A stretch of DNA of 64,000 nucleotides from Pseudobutyrivibrio sp. (GTDB lineage: Bacteria; Bacillota; Clostridia; Lachnospirales; Lachnospiraceae), in assembly GCA_017557435.1 (NCBI GenBank), contig JAFYYR010000026.1, positions 62,001 through 126,000 on the forward strand, written 5' to 3'. Shown here piece after piece: positions 17,453-25,256 of this stretch. The position numbers and the translations under genes are program-made. Every line of letters begins with the position of its first letter. Position 1 is the first letter of the stretch. Below the pieces are notes generated by a model. It did not search any database. It was not told where the DNA came from and saw only the letters and a program-made list of their open reading frames with translations.

Positions 17453-18730
17453 ATGGGGAAGTATGAATTAGATTCGGCTGAAAACAGAGAGTTTCTTTTA
17501 GGATTAAGGGATAATCTATTGTCTTTTGGACATAGATTTCCCTCTCCAAAAGGAGGCTCTTTTTATTTAGGAGATGACGGAACACCTTGGAAGGATAGAC
17601 CTCGTGAGACATGGATTACAAGCAGAATGTGCCATGTATATAGCATAGGTGAAATGCTAGGTCATAAGGGTAGTAAGGAGCTTGCAGCTGCAGCACTTAA
17701 GGGGCTTAGAGGGGAGCTTCACGACGACGAAAATGGTGGCTGGTATGCAGGACTTACTGCCTCAGATGAGGTGCTTCCTAACAAAGCATGTTATGCCCAT
17801 GCATTTGTAATTTTAGCTGGTTCATCTGCAATGCTTGCAGGTATTGAAGGCGGCAGGGAATTACTGGAAGATGCACTTCGTATATACGATAAATATTTCT
17901 GGGATGAAAGCCTTGGTCTATCTGTTGATACTTGGAACACTGAGTTTACTAAGCTTGATTCCTACAGAGGACTCAATGCCAATATGCATACAGTTGAGGC
18001 ATTTTTAGCAGCAGCTGATGCTATAGGTGATGAGAAATATAGAGTGAGAGCAGGCAGGATAATAGACCATGTGCTTGGATGGGCTAGGGATAATAACTGG
18101 AGAATTCCTGAGCACTATAACGAGGATTGGTCTGCTGATTTAGAGTGCAATAAGGAAAAGCCGGATGACCAGTTCAAGCCTTATGGTGCCACACCAGGTC
18201 ATGGTATAGAGTGGGCGAGACTTATTACCCAGTGGACAATATCCAGCTATGGACAGCCAGATGAGGATGATGAAGACAATAATAAGACTCCTAAAAAAGC
18301 TGTACCAACAGGAGATTTTACAGAATATATTGAGGCAGCAGAATGCCTCTACAATAGAGCCATTGAGGATGCTTGGAATGCAGACGGAGCGCCAGGTATT
18401 TGTTATACTACTGGCTGGGACGGCAAGCCGATTGTTCATGACAGAATGCACTGGACACTTGCAGAGGCAATTAACACTTCTGCAGTTCTTTATAGGGTAA
18501 CCTGGAATGAAAAATACTATAAGGATTATGCTTCATTCATGGAGTATTTAGATAATTATGTTGTAGACCATGTAAATGGTTCCTGGTTCCACCAGCTTGA
18601 TAGAAATAACAAGCTTTTAACTACAGTTTGGCCAGGAAAGTCTGATATTTATCATGCTTTGCAGGCTACGCTGATTCCATATAATGAAGAGGTGGGAGTA
18701 TCTATTGCAAAGGCAATACAGTTGGGGTAA
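17453..18730 (+). CDS. AGE-family aldose-ketose isomerase (mannose isomerase/YihS-like)
   Basis: A 425-residue (alpha/alpha)6-barrel protein of the N-acylglucosamine 2-epimerase family. Segments that align with the YihS/mannose-isomerase branch include ETWITSRMCHVYSIGE (catalytic Arg), GLNANMHTVEAFLAA (His), ATPGHGIEWARLITQW (His) and DRMHWTLAEAIN (His). This branch interconverts mannose and fructose, or sulfoquinovose and sulfofructose. With a PfkB kinase upstream the simplest reading is aldose to ketose to ketose phosphate. No sulfofructose-phosphate aldolase or transaldolase is present here, which argues for mannose, but does not exclude sulfoquinovose. A loop with many Asp/Asn/Lys near residues 265-282 is not typical. 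Confidence 0.85.
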   Translation: MGKYELDSAENREFLLGLRDNLLSFGHRFPSPKGGSFYLGDDGTPWKDRPRETWITSRMCHVYSIGEMLGHKGSKELAAAALKGLRGELHDDENGGWYAGLTASDEVLPNKACYAHAFVILAGSSAMLAGIEGGRELLEDALRIYDKYFWDESLGLSVDTWNTEFTKLDSYRGLNANMHTVEAFLAAADAIGDEKYRVRAGRIIDHVLGWARDNNWRIPEHYNEDWSADLECNKEKPDDQFKPYGATPGHGIEWARLITQWTISSYGQPDEDDEDNNKTPKKAVPTGDFTEYIEAAECLYNRAIEDAWNADGAPGICYTTGWDGKPIVHDRMHWTLAEAINTSAVLYRVTWNEKYYKDYASFMEYLDNYVVDHVNGSWFHQLDRNNKLLTTVWPGKSDIYHALQATLIPYNEEVGVSIAKAIQLG

Positions 18731-18771
18731 TAATGTAAGCTGTTGCAATGAAAATAATTGGAGATTTTTAG

Positions 18772-19662
18772 ATGGTTTATTATCACCTTCCAGGGTTATT
18801 TGAATTCTATGAATTGTATAAGGTGTTCTTGCCTTTATATAGAAGCCACAGAGAGTACTTCTATGATTGGTGTGAGATAGGCTCCATTTATGGAGCACCC
18901 CAGGAGTGTCTTTGGGGTGGTGGTCGAGTTGGATTTGGAGATGCCAGTCCTAGGGATGTGGCAGCTCTAATGGATGAATATGATATCTCAGCTCGACTTA
19001 CCTTTAGCAATTCCCTACTGGAAGAAAAGCATCTTTCAGATAAAAAATGCAATAAGCTTTTGGACCTATTTGATAGAGATGGGGCCGTAAAAAATGGAAT
19101 AATTGTCCACTCAGATTTGCTTTTAAATTATATTAAGAACAAATATCCTAACTACTATTTTGTATCATCTACAACAAAGGTGCTTACAGATTTTAATCAG
19201 TTTGAGGAGGAGCTTAACCGCCCAGATTTCAAATTTGTTGTGCCAGATTTTAGATTAAATAAGGATTTTGACAAGCTTGATTTGCTGACAGATGTTCAAA
19301 AGGAAAAGGTAGAGTTCCTTTGCAATGAGTGTTGCTGGTACGATTGTTTTGATAGAAAGAGATGCTACGAGAATGTCAGCAGGAAAAATCTAGATGAGGA
19401 CTGTCAAGACCATATCTGTGTGGCGCCAGAATCCATGAGATGCTATAGATTCTCTGATGCCATGGAAAATCCTGGGTTTATAGGAATAGATGATATTTTA
19501 AATGATTACGGTCCTAAGGGATTTTCTCATTTTAAAATAGAAGGCCGAAGCTTAGGTAGTGCCATTATTTTAGAATTTCTTCTTTACTATATGACAAAGC
19601 CTGAGTATCAGCTTAGGGTTCGAGAGGAAATATATTTAGATAGCTCCTTGGATTTATTTTAA
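18772..19662 (+). CDS. U32-like cysteine-rich protein of unknown function
   Basis: A 296-residue protein I cannot assign firmly. It carries a dense Cys cluster (Cys184, 187, 188, 192, 198, 211, 216 and 224), followed by SHFKIEGRS (about 252-260). The KIEGR motif after a Cys cluster is the pattern of U32 'peptidase' proteins (YegQ/RlhA, UbiU/UbiV), several of which hold a [4Fe-4S] cluster and act in RNA or quinone hydroxylation. The N-terminal half (residues 1-120) has alternating strands and helices consistent with a TIM barrel, such as YDISARLTFSNS. It is shorter than most U32 proteins (about 400). GGAG precedes the start. Function is unknown. Confidence 0.7.
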   Translation: MVYYHLPGLFEFYELYKVFLPLYRSHREYFYDWCEIGSIYGAPQECLWGGGRVGFGDASPRDVAALMDEYDISARLTFSNSLLEEKHLSDKKCNKLLDLFDRDGAVKNGIIVHSDLLLNYIKNKYPNYYFVSSTTKVLTDFNQFEEELNRPDFKFVVPDFRLNKDFDKLDLLTDVQKEKVEFLCNECCWYDCFDRKRCYENVSRKNLDEDCQDHICVAPESMRCYRFSDAMENPGFIGIDDILNDYGPKGFSHFKIEGRSLGSAIILEFLLYYMTKPEYQLRVREEIYLDSSLDLF

Positions 19663-19756
19663 TAGACAGGCCACTTTTCTTAAAATTATAAGGGTAGAAA
19701 TGTGGGCTGATTCTTAGTAGAATTGACTTTGAAAAAAGCCATAGGAGTACTGTATA

Positions 19757-20035
19757 ATGAGAGAATTAGTGCGCTACAAGATGATATTTAACGGCCGAGT
19801 TCAGGGTGTTGGATTTAGATATAAGGCCAGCTATATAGCCGACAGATATCGCTTGACAGGTTATGTGAAAAACGAATATGATGGTTCTGTTTTGATGGAA
19901 GTACAGGGTACTGAGCAGGAGATTTATATGCTCATTAAGGAACTTGCCAATGACAGATTTATAGACATTATGGACATTGCAAAGGAGCGTATCCCTGTAG
20001 AGGAGGATGAGAGAGGTTTCATCACTCAATACTAA
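19757..20035 (+). CDS. Acylphosphatase
   Basis: A 92-residue acylphosphatase, which hydrolyses carboxyl-phosphate bonds of acyl phosphates such as 1,3-bisphosphoglycerate or acetyl phosphate. The diagnostic motif GRVQGVGFRYKA with the phosphate-binding Arg is present near residue 23, as is the catalytic Asn in GYVKNEYDGSV. Length matches the family (about 90). AGGAG lies ten bases ahead of the start. msrA follows 16 nt after its stop. Confidence 0.95.
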   Translation: MRELVRYKMIFNGRVQGVGFRYKASYIADRYRLTGYVKNEYDGSVLMEVQGTEQEIYMLIKELANDRFIDIMDIAKERIPVEEDERGFITQY

Positions 20036-20051
20036 GAAAGAGGAATTATCA

Positions 20052-20537
20052 ATGAAGGCATATTTTGCAGGCGGATGTTTTTGGTGTGTGACACCAATTT
20101 ATAAAATATATGGAGTGGATTCTGTGGTATGTGGATACTCAGGTGGCGATGAGGTTAATCCTACGTACCAGGATGTTAAGGCTCAAAAGACTGGTCACAG
20201 AGAGACAATCGAGCTTACTTATGAGCCAGAGAATGTTACCTTTGACAAGTTACTTGATATCTATTTTGCCAATGTGGATCCATTTGATGGAGAGGGCCAG
20301 TATATCGACAAGGGATTTTCATACACACTTGCCATCTACTACCAGACAGAAGAAGAGAGGCAGATAGCTGCTGATAGAATCAAGTCTATTGAGGAGGAAT
20401 CAGGACAAAAGGTTCAGGTAGCACTTGAGCCATTTAAATCATTCTATCCAGCAGAGGAGGAGCACCAGGATTACTATCTTAAGAATCCCGAGGCCTTTGA
20501 AAAGGAACTTATCGAAAGCGGTCGCAAATCAAAATAA
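20052..20537 (+). CDS. msrA: Peptide-methionine (S)-S-oxide reductase MsrA
   Basis: A 162-residue MsrA that reduces methionine-S-sulfoxide in proteins. The catalytic motif AGGCFWC is at residues 6-12 with Cys9 as the active cysteine. GYSGGDEVNPTYQDV, TGHRETIELTYEP and the C-terminal EEEHQDYYLKNP are typical. The frame is open upstream through the end of the acylphosphatase gene, but AAAGAGG lies eight bases before the ATG at 20052, which also gives the normal MsrA N-terminus. No MsrB domain is fused. Confidence 0.95.
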   Translation: MKAYFAGGCFWCVTPIYKIYGVDSVVCGYSGGDEVNPTYQDVKAQKTGHRETIELTYEPENVTFDKLLDIYFANVDPFDGEGQYIDKGFSYTLAIYYQTEEERQIAADRIKSIEEESGQKVQVALEPFKSFYPAEEEHQDYYLKNPEAFEKELIESGRKSK

Positions 20538-20594
20538 TTATCCTAGACAGTTGTTGGCATAGGCCAGCAAAGTAATTAAATATAGTAAAAGGGC

Positions 20595-20621
20595 AGGGCT
20601 ATCAATTTAATTGATAGCCCT
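20595..20621 (+). terminator. Stem-loop after msrA
   Basis: AGGGCTATCAA (20595-20605) and TTGATAGCCCT (20611-20621) with a 5-nt loop. The tail CTATTAAAT is only partly U-rich. It probably ends the msrA unit ahead of the promoter at 20650. Confidence 0.7.
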
Positions 20622-20645
20622 CTATTAAATTCTGCAATATATAAA

Positions 20646-20678
20646 CCTATTGACCTAGTAGGCGGGTATGTGTATTAT
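20646..20678 (+). promoter_or_regulatory. Promoter with overlapping dyad upstream of the sulfur operon
   Basis: The -35 is TTGACC (20650-20655) and the -10 TATTAT (20673-20678), separated by exactly 17 nt. An imperfect dyad CCTATTGACCTAGTAGG (20646-20662) covers the -35. Its CCTA/TAGG arms resemble sites of Rrf2-family regulators such as CymR, which represses cysteine and cystine genes in Firmicutes. The resemblance is inferred. Confidence 0.6.
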
Positions 20679-20713
20679 ATCAACATGTTAAATGAAAGCA
20701 GAGGGAAAAAGCA

Positions 20714-21856
20714 ATGGGATTTAATACTACAGCAATTCACGGAGGATTTATTGACCAGGAAAAGAAAGCAGTAAACTTTCCAATTTATTTATCATCAACA
20801 TTCGCTCAGCCGGATGTAGAGCATGAGGGAGAGTATTGCTACAGCCGAGGCAATAATCCAACTCGAGCATCAGTTGAGAAACTTGCAGCTGATATTGAGG
20901 GAGCAAAACATGGAATAGCAACTTCCTCAGGAATGGCAGCTACAAGCCTTGTGTTTGAACTTATAAACAAGGGCGAGAAAGTTTTAATCAATGACAATGT
21001 TTATGGCGGAACATGGAGATTTGTTTCAAACCTTTTTGAAAAAAGAGGAGTTGAATATGAAATCGTAAACAACTTCAACGAATACGATTTTGACAAGGTT
21101 GATGAGAATGTAAAGATGGTATTTATTGAGACACCATCTAATCCACTACTTGAAGTAACAGACATTAAAAAGGTTGCAGATGCAGCTCACAAAAAAGGAA
21201 TACTTGTAGTAGTTGACAACACATTCATGACATCATATTTGCAGAAGCCACTTGACCTTGGAGCAGATATAGTTGAGTATTCAGCAACAAAGTATTACGG
21301 AGGCCACTCAGATATTCTTGCAGGTCTTGTAATTTTAAATGATGACGAGTTATTCACTAGATTAAAATTCATCAACAATACATTAGGCGGTATCTTATCA
21401 CCAATCGATTCATTTTTACTTCAGCGTGGAATTAAGACACTTGGAGTTAGACTTGATAGACACTTGGCAAATGCACAAAAAATTGCCGAGTACTTAGAGG
21501 GCATCGATGCCACTGAGGAAGTATATTATCCAGGACTTAAGAGTCATAGTGGATATGAATTACAGAAGAAGCAGGCTAAGGGTGCAGGAGCAGTTATCTC
21601 ATTTAAGTTCAATGAAAACAGCTACGATTTAGATAAGTTTGTTTCTAAGTTAAAGTTATTCTCATTTGCAGTAAGTCTTGGTGGTGTAGAGTCTCTTATC
21701 TGCAGACCAAGCACAATGACACATGAGTCTTATGCAAAAGAGCTTCAGGAGAAAATAGGAATTACACCAAATCTTATTAGACTTTCAGTTGGAATCGAAG
21801 ACGTAGAGGATTTGATAAAGGATTTGGATGATGCATTTAATTATTCAAGAAAGTAG
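20714..21856 (+). CDS. Cystathionine gamma-lyase/gamma-synthase (Cys/Met PLP enzyme)
   Basis: A 380-residue PLP enzyme of the Cys/Met metabolism family. It shows YSRGNNPTRASVEKLAADIE, the GMAATSLVF cofactor loop, ETPSNPLLEVTDI and the PLP Lys193 in YSATKYYGGHSD. C-terminal SLGGVESLICRPSTMTHES is typical. Members make or split cystathionine, or release sulfide from cysteine. Sequence alone does not separate MetB, MetC and MccB. Placement directly ahead of a cystine-type ABC transporter (16 nt to the next start) favours a role in cysteine/cystine use, such as MccB-like gamma-lyase. Confidence 0.92.
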   Translation: MGFNTTAIHGGFIDQEKKAVNFPIYLSSTFAQPDVEHEGEYCYSRGNNPTRASVEKLAADIEGAKHGIATSSGMAATSLVFELINKGEKVLINDNVYGGTWRFVSNLFEKRGVEYEIVNNFNEYDFDKVDENVKMVFIETPSNPLLEVTDIKKVADAAHKKGILVVVDNTFMTSYLQKPLDLGADIVEYSATKYYGGHSDILAGLVILNDDELFTRLKFINNTLGGILSPIDSFLLQRGIKTLGVRLDRHLANAQKIAEYLEGIDATEEVYYPGLKSHSGYELQKKQAKGAGAVISFKFNENSYDLDKFVSKLKLFSFAVSLGGVESLICRPSTMTHESYAKELQEKIGITPNLIRLSVGIEDVEDLIKDLDDAFNYSRK

Positions 21857-21872
21857 AAAAGGAGAAAATATC

Positions 21873-22721
21873 ATGAAAAAATTAACAGCATTACTTTTAA
21901 TATCAGCACTTTCAGTAGGAACACTTGTAGGATGCGGCAGCTCAGATTCTGCTAAGCCAGCAGATGGAACTGAGGCAGCATCTACAGAGGCTTCAAGCGA
22001 TTCAGCAGAGGCTACAACATTCGATGAGATTAAGGCAAATGGTTACATCACATTTGCAACAGAGGGTACATACGCACCTTACTCATATCATGATGAGGAC
22101 GACAAATTAGTTGGTTTTGACGTTGAGGTAGCTGAGGCTGTTGCAGAGAAGCTTGGTGTTGAGGCTAGATTCACAGAGACACAGTGGGATGGTATCATCG
22201 CAGGTCTTGATGCTAAGAAGTATGATGCCATTGCAAATCAGGTAAGTATCACAGAGGAAAGACAGCAGAAGTACTTATTCTCTGAGCCATATACATACGC
22301 TTATGGTGCAGTAGTTGTAAAGGGAGATAATGACAGCATCGCAAGCTTCGAGGATTTAGATGGCAAGGACGTAGCTCTTACAGTTACAAGTAACTGGGCA
22401 GAGGTTGCAGAAAGCTATGGCGGAACAATCGTTTCAACAAGTGGATTCTCTGAGTCAATTCAGCTTGTAATCCAGGGTCGTGCAGATGCAACAGTTAACG
22501 ACAATGTTACATTCCTTGACTTCAAGGCAAATCAGCCAGATGCAGACGTAAAGATTGTTGCAACATCAGATGAGGCAACAGAGTCAGCAATCCTTATAAG
22601 ACAGGGTGACGAAGATTTACAGGCAGCTATTAATGACGCTTTAAAAGAGCTTAGAGACGACGGTACATTAAAGAGCATTTCAGAGAAGTACTTTGGTGAG
22701 GATATTACAAGTCCTAACTAG
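21873..22721 (+). CDS. Cystine-type amino acid ABC transporter binding lipoprotein
   Basis: A 282-residue lipoprotein of the SBP_bac_3 family. Signal peptide and lipobox GTLVGC lead into a low-complexity Ser/Thr/Glu linker, then IKANGYITFATEGTYAPYSY, LVGFDVEVAEAVAEKLG and the ligand-loop segment DAIANQVSITEERQQKYLFS. These resemble TcyA/FliY cystine binders. AAGGAG lies ahead of the ATG at 21873; the frame is open further upstream but would overlap the preceding gene. It operates with the permease and ATPase that follow. Confidence 0.9.
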   Translation: MKKLTALLLISALSVGTLVGCGSSDSAKPADGTEAASTEASSDSAEATTFDEIKANGYITFATEGTYAPYSYHDEDDKLVGFDVEVAEAVAEKLGVEARFTETQWDGIIAGLDAKKYDAIANQVSITEERQQKYLFSEPYTYAYGAVVVKGDNDSIASFEDLDGKDVALTVTSNWAEVAESYGGTIVSTSGFSESIQLVIQGRADATVNDNVTFLDFKANQPDADVKIVATSDEATESAILIRQGDEDLQAAINDALKELRDDGTLKSISEKYFGEDITSPN

Positions 22722-22741
22722 TCTTCAGTTTGGAGAGACAT

Positions 22742-23419
22742 ATGAATTCAAGATTATTGGAAATACTTATTGGTTCATTACCTAAAATATTACTGCCAGG
22801 CATAGCCTACACTATTCCACTTACACTTATTTCTTTTGCTATAGGAATAGTGATTGCCATACTTGTGGCAGTGACACGAGTAATGAAAATCAAGGTGTTA
22901 TCACAGTTCTTTCAGTTTTATGTATGGGTTTTTAGAGGCACACCAATGCTGGTACAGCTGTTCATTATTTTCTACGGCTTACCTAATATCGGCTTCAATA
23001 TTGATGCATTTCCCTCAGCTATTATAGCTTTTTCCTTAAATATTGGAGCCTATGCCTCAGAAACAATAAGAGGCTCTATCTTATCTATTCCAAAGAGCCA
23101 GACAGAGGGGGCAGTTGCTTGTGGTCTTACCATATGGCAGACAATGATCCACATTGTCTTACCTCAGGCCATAAAGAACTGCATCCCTGCACTGTTTAAT
23201 TCTTTCATATCACTTGTGAAGGATACATCACTTGCGGCCAACATAACTATCACAGAGATGTTCATGGCAACACAGAGAATAGTTGCAGTTACATATGAGC
23301 CTTTGGCTTTATATATTGAAGTTGCAGCAGTTTATTTGTTATTTAGCACAGGACTTACATACTTACAGAGATACACAGAAAAGAAGCTTAGCAAAAACAG
23401 TTCAGTAAGTCCGGCATAG
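22742..23419 (+). CDS. Cystine-type amino acid ABC transporter permease
   Basis: A 225-residue polar amino acid permease (HisM/GlnP family). It has GIAYTIPLTLISFAIGIVIA, FRGTPMLVQLFIIFYGLP, GAYASETIRGSILSIP and the EAA-type loop KSQTEGAVACGLTIWQTM. A TTG at 22730 is in frame but lies inside the upstream GGAGAG ribosome site; ATG 22742 is preferred. As usual for this family, one permease gene suffices and acts as a homodimer. Confidence 0.93.
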   Translation: MNSRLLEILIGSLPKILLPGIAYTIPLTLISFAIGIVIAILVAVTRVMKIKVLSQFFQFYVWVFRGTPMLVQLFIIFYGLPNIGFNIDAFPSAIIAFSLNIGAYASETIRGSILSIPKSQTEGAVACGLTIWQTMIHIVLPQAIKNCIPALFNSFISLVKDTSLAANITITEMFMATQRIVAVTYEPLALYIEVAAVYLLFSTGLTYLQRYTEKKLSKNSSVSPA

Positions 23420-23432
23420 ACTGGAGAATATT

Positions 23433-24185
23433 ATGATAAAGATTCGAAATCTACAAAAGTCATTTGGCGATAAAGTAATACTTAAAAATATAGATTTGGA
23501 TGTGGCAGAGGGTGAGACAGTTGCAATAATTGGTCCTTCTGGCTCAGGAAAGTCCACAACACTTAGATGCATTAATCTTTTGGAAAAACCAGACCAGGGA
23601 CAGCTTACTATAGGTAAAAACACCTATGATTTTAATAAGCTGACCAAGCATCAGATTACAGAAATCAGAAGAACTACAGCTATGGTCTTCCAGAATTTTA
23701 GCCTCTATGAAAATAAGACAGCTCTTCAGAATATAACTTTGCCACTTATTAAGGCCAAGGGATATGACAGGCATGAGGCAGAAAAGACAGCACTTGAGTA
23801 CCTGGATAAGGTAGGACTTAAGGATTGGAAGGATCACTATCCAGCTCAGCTATCTGGTGGCCAGCAGCAAAGAGTTGGTATAGCAAGAGCTCTTGCCTTA
23901 AAGCCAGAGGTAATTCTTTTTGATGAGCCAACCAGTGCTCTTGATCCAGAGAGAGTGCAGGGAGTTCTTGAAATAATAAAGGAGATTTCTAAGGAGCGCA
24001 TTACATCCGTAATCGTAACACATGAGCTTGAGTTTGCCCTTGATGTGGCAGACAAGGTGGTATTTATTGCCGATGGGGAAGTAGTTGAAAAGGGAACTGC
24101 AAGAGAAGTATTAAAGAGTCCAAAGGACGAAAGAACAATTAAGTTCCTAGGACATTTTGCAGATAAACTTGAATATGTCATATAA
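23433..24185 (+). CDS. Cystine-type amino acid ABC transporter ATPase
   Basis: A 250-residue polar amino acid ATPase. It has Walker A GPSGSGKST (about residues 32-40), Q-loop MVFQNFSLYENKTALQNI, signature LSGGQQQRVGIARALA, Walker B VILFDEPTSALDPE and the H-loop VTHELEFALDVAD. It is the last gene of the four-gene sulfur operon and is followed directly by a strong terminator. Confidence 0.94.
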   Translation: MIKIRNLQKSFGDKVILKNIDLDVAEGETVAIIGPSGSGKSTTLRCINLLEKPDQGQLTIGKNTYDFNKLTKHQITEIRRTTAMVFQNFSLYENKTALQNITLPLIKAKGYDRHEAEKTALEYLDKVGLKDWKDHYPAQLSGGQQQRVGIARALALKPEVILFDEPTSALDPERVQGVLEIIKEISKERITSVIVTHELEFALDVADKVVFIADGEVVEKGTAREVLKSPKDERTIKFLGHFADKLEYVI

Positions 24186-24186
24186 G

Positions 24187-24222
24187 AAAAGGCTTTGCAT
24201 CAATTGGTGCAAAGCCTTTTTT
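24187..24222 (+). terminator. Rho-independent terminator after the cystine transporter operon
   Basis: AAAAGGCTTTGCA (24187-24199), 8-nt loop, TGCAAAGCCTTTT (24208-24220) running into further T. It is symmetric enough to serve the converging AraC gene as well. Confidence 0.92.
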
Positions 24223-24235
24223 AATTATGAAACAT

Positions 24236-25096
24236 TTATACATTGGTAATGGTGCCTGTACTTACTTTGATTTCCACGCTGCGATAGTCAGATGGTGCCT
24301 TGCCGTAGTGGCGCTTGAAGGCCTTGGAGAATGTAAAGGTGTCATTGTAGCCTACACTTTTTGCAATCTCAGCCACACTTAAAGACTTGTCAGCAAGTAG
24401 CTTAATAGCCATTTTCATACGGTAGGTAAGTAGGTACTCCTGAAGAGAATATCCAGTAGCATCCTTAAATAAACGGGTAAGATAGCTTCTGTTAAGTCCC
24501 AGTGCTGAGGCAATCTGTTCTATTTTTACAGGCTCAGAGTATTTGAGCTGTATATATGAAATTGCATTTTTAACATAGCGCAGAGAATTGCTTACTGTTA
24601 CTTCTTCCTTTCTGGAAGAATTCTCAATCATATAATCGCATATACGATATAGATTTCCTATGCAGTAGTATTGTCTCTTGTAGTTCTTAAGAGTATCAAG
24701 AGCCAGCTCAGTAATAACTCTGGAATCTGATACAGGAGTGTATACTGGATGTTCTGGTGTGAGTCCTGCCTCCTTTAGAATGAGAGGAATTTTAGGCCCA
24801 CCTATAATAAACCAGATGTACTCCCATGGGTCATCCTTGTCCGCCTGATAGAAGCAGCGGTAGTTCTCTGGAATAAGGAAAATCTGATCCTTGTGGATGT
24901 CATATTGCTTGTCGTTGATTCTAAGTATTCCCTTGCCCTTTTTAATAATGTGAATAATGATACGATTCTTAACCAGATGCTCGTAAGAATATAAAGGTGT
25001 GCACTTGTTGCGGCCTACCTCATAGAGATATAAATCATCAGAATCTTCGTAATTGACAAATTTACGGAAGTCACATCCGTTCGCCTTTAACCCCAT
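24236..25096 (-). CDS. AraC-family regulator (MsmR/RafR-like)
   Basis: A 286-residue regulator with an N-terminal cupin-like sugar-binding domain (IIHIIKKGKGILRINDKQYD, FLIPENYRCFYQ) and a C-terminal AraC double helix-turn-helix (IEQIASALGLNRSYLTRLFK and VAEIAKSVGYNDTFTFSKAF). It is divergent from the alpha-galactosidase gene, 160 bp away, in the manner of activators such as MsmR. The presence of a good TATAAT at 27511 without a matching -35 ahead of the transporter genes fits an activator-dependent promoter. The inducer is presumably an alpha-galactoside such as melibiose or raffinose, by context. Confidence 0.9.
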   Translation of the reverse strand: MGLKANGCDFRKFVNYEDSDDLYLYEVGRNKCTPLYSYEHLVKNRIIIHIIKKGKGILRINDKQYDIHKDQIFLIPENYRCFYQADKDDPWEYIWFIIGGPKIPLILKEAGLTPEHPVYTPVSDSRVITELALDTLKNYKRQYYCIGNLYRICDYMIENSSRKEEVTVSNSLRYVKNAISYIQLKYSEPVKIEQIASALGLNRSYLTRLFKDATGYSLQEYLLTYRMKMAIKLLADKSLSVAEIAKSVGYNDTFTFSKAFKRHYGKAPSDYRSVEIKVSTGTITNV

Positions 25097-25256
25097 ATAA
25101 TTATTCCCCCTTTTATATGTGTAATGATATTATATCACATTTTGACATTGTTTTATCAAATTATACCATTAGTGACTTTTTGTTTTTAAGTTACACTAAA
25201 CTTAACTTCTAGGAAGTAGAAAGTCATAGACATAAGCAAAGGGAAAGGTTTCGTAG
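25097..25256. promoter_or_regulatory. Divergent promoter region, araC-type regulator and alpha-galactosidase
   Basis: 160 bp of AT-rich sequence. On the plus strand TTGACA (25142-25147) is followed 16 nt later by TACCAT. On the minus strand a TATAAT lies near 25130. Specific activator sites could not be assigned by eye. Confidence 0.4.

Noticed and set aside
20538-20713. Possible SAM or T-box riboswitch ahead of the sulfur operon
   Set aside because: The space between terminator and promoter/start is too short, and no S-box or T-box consensus is present.
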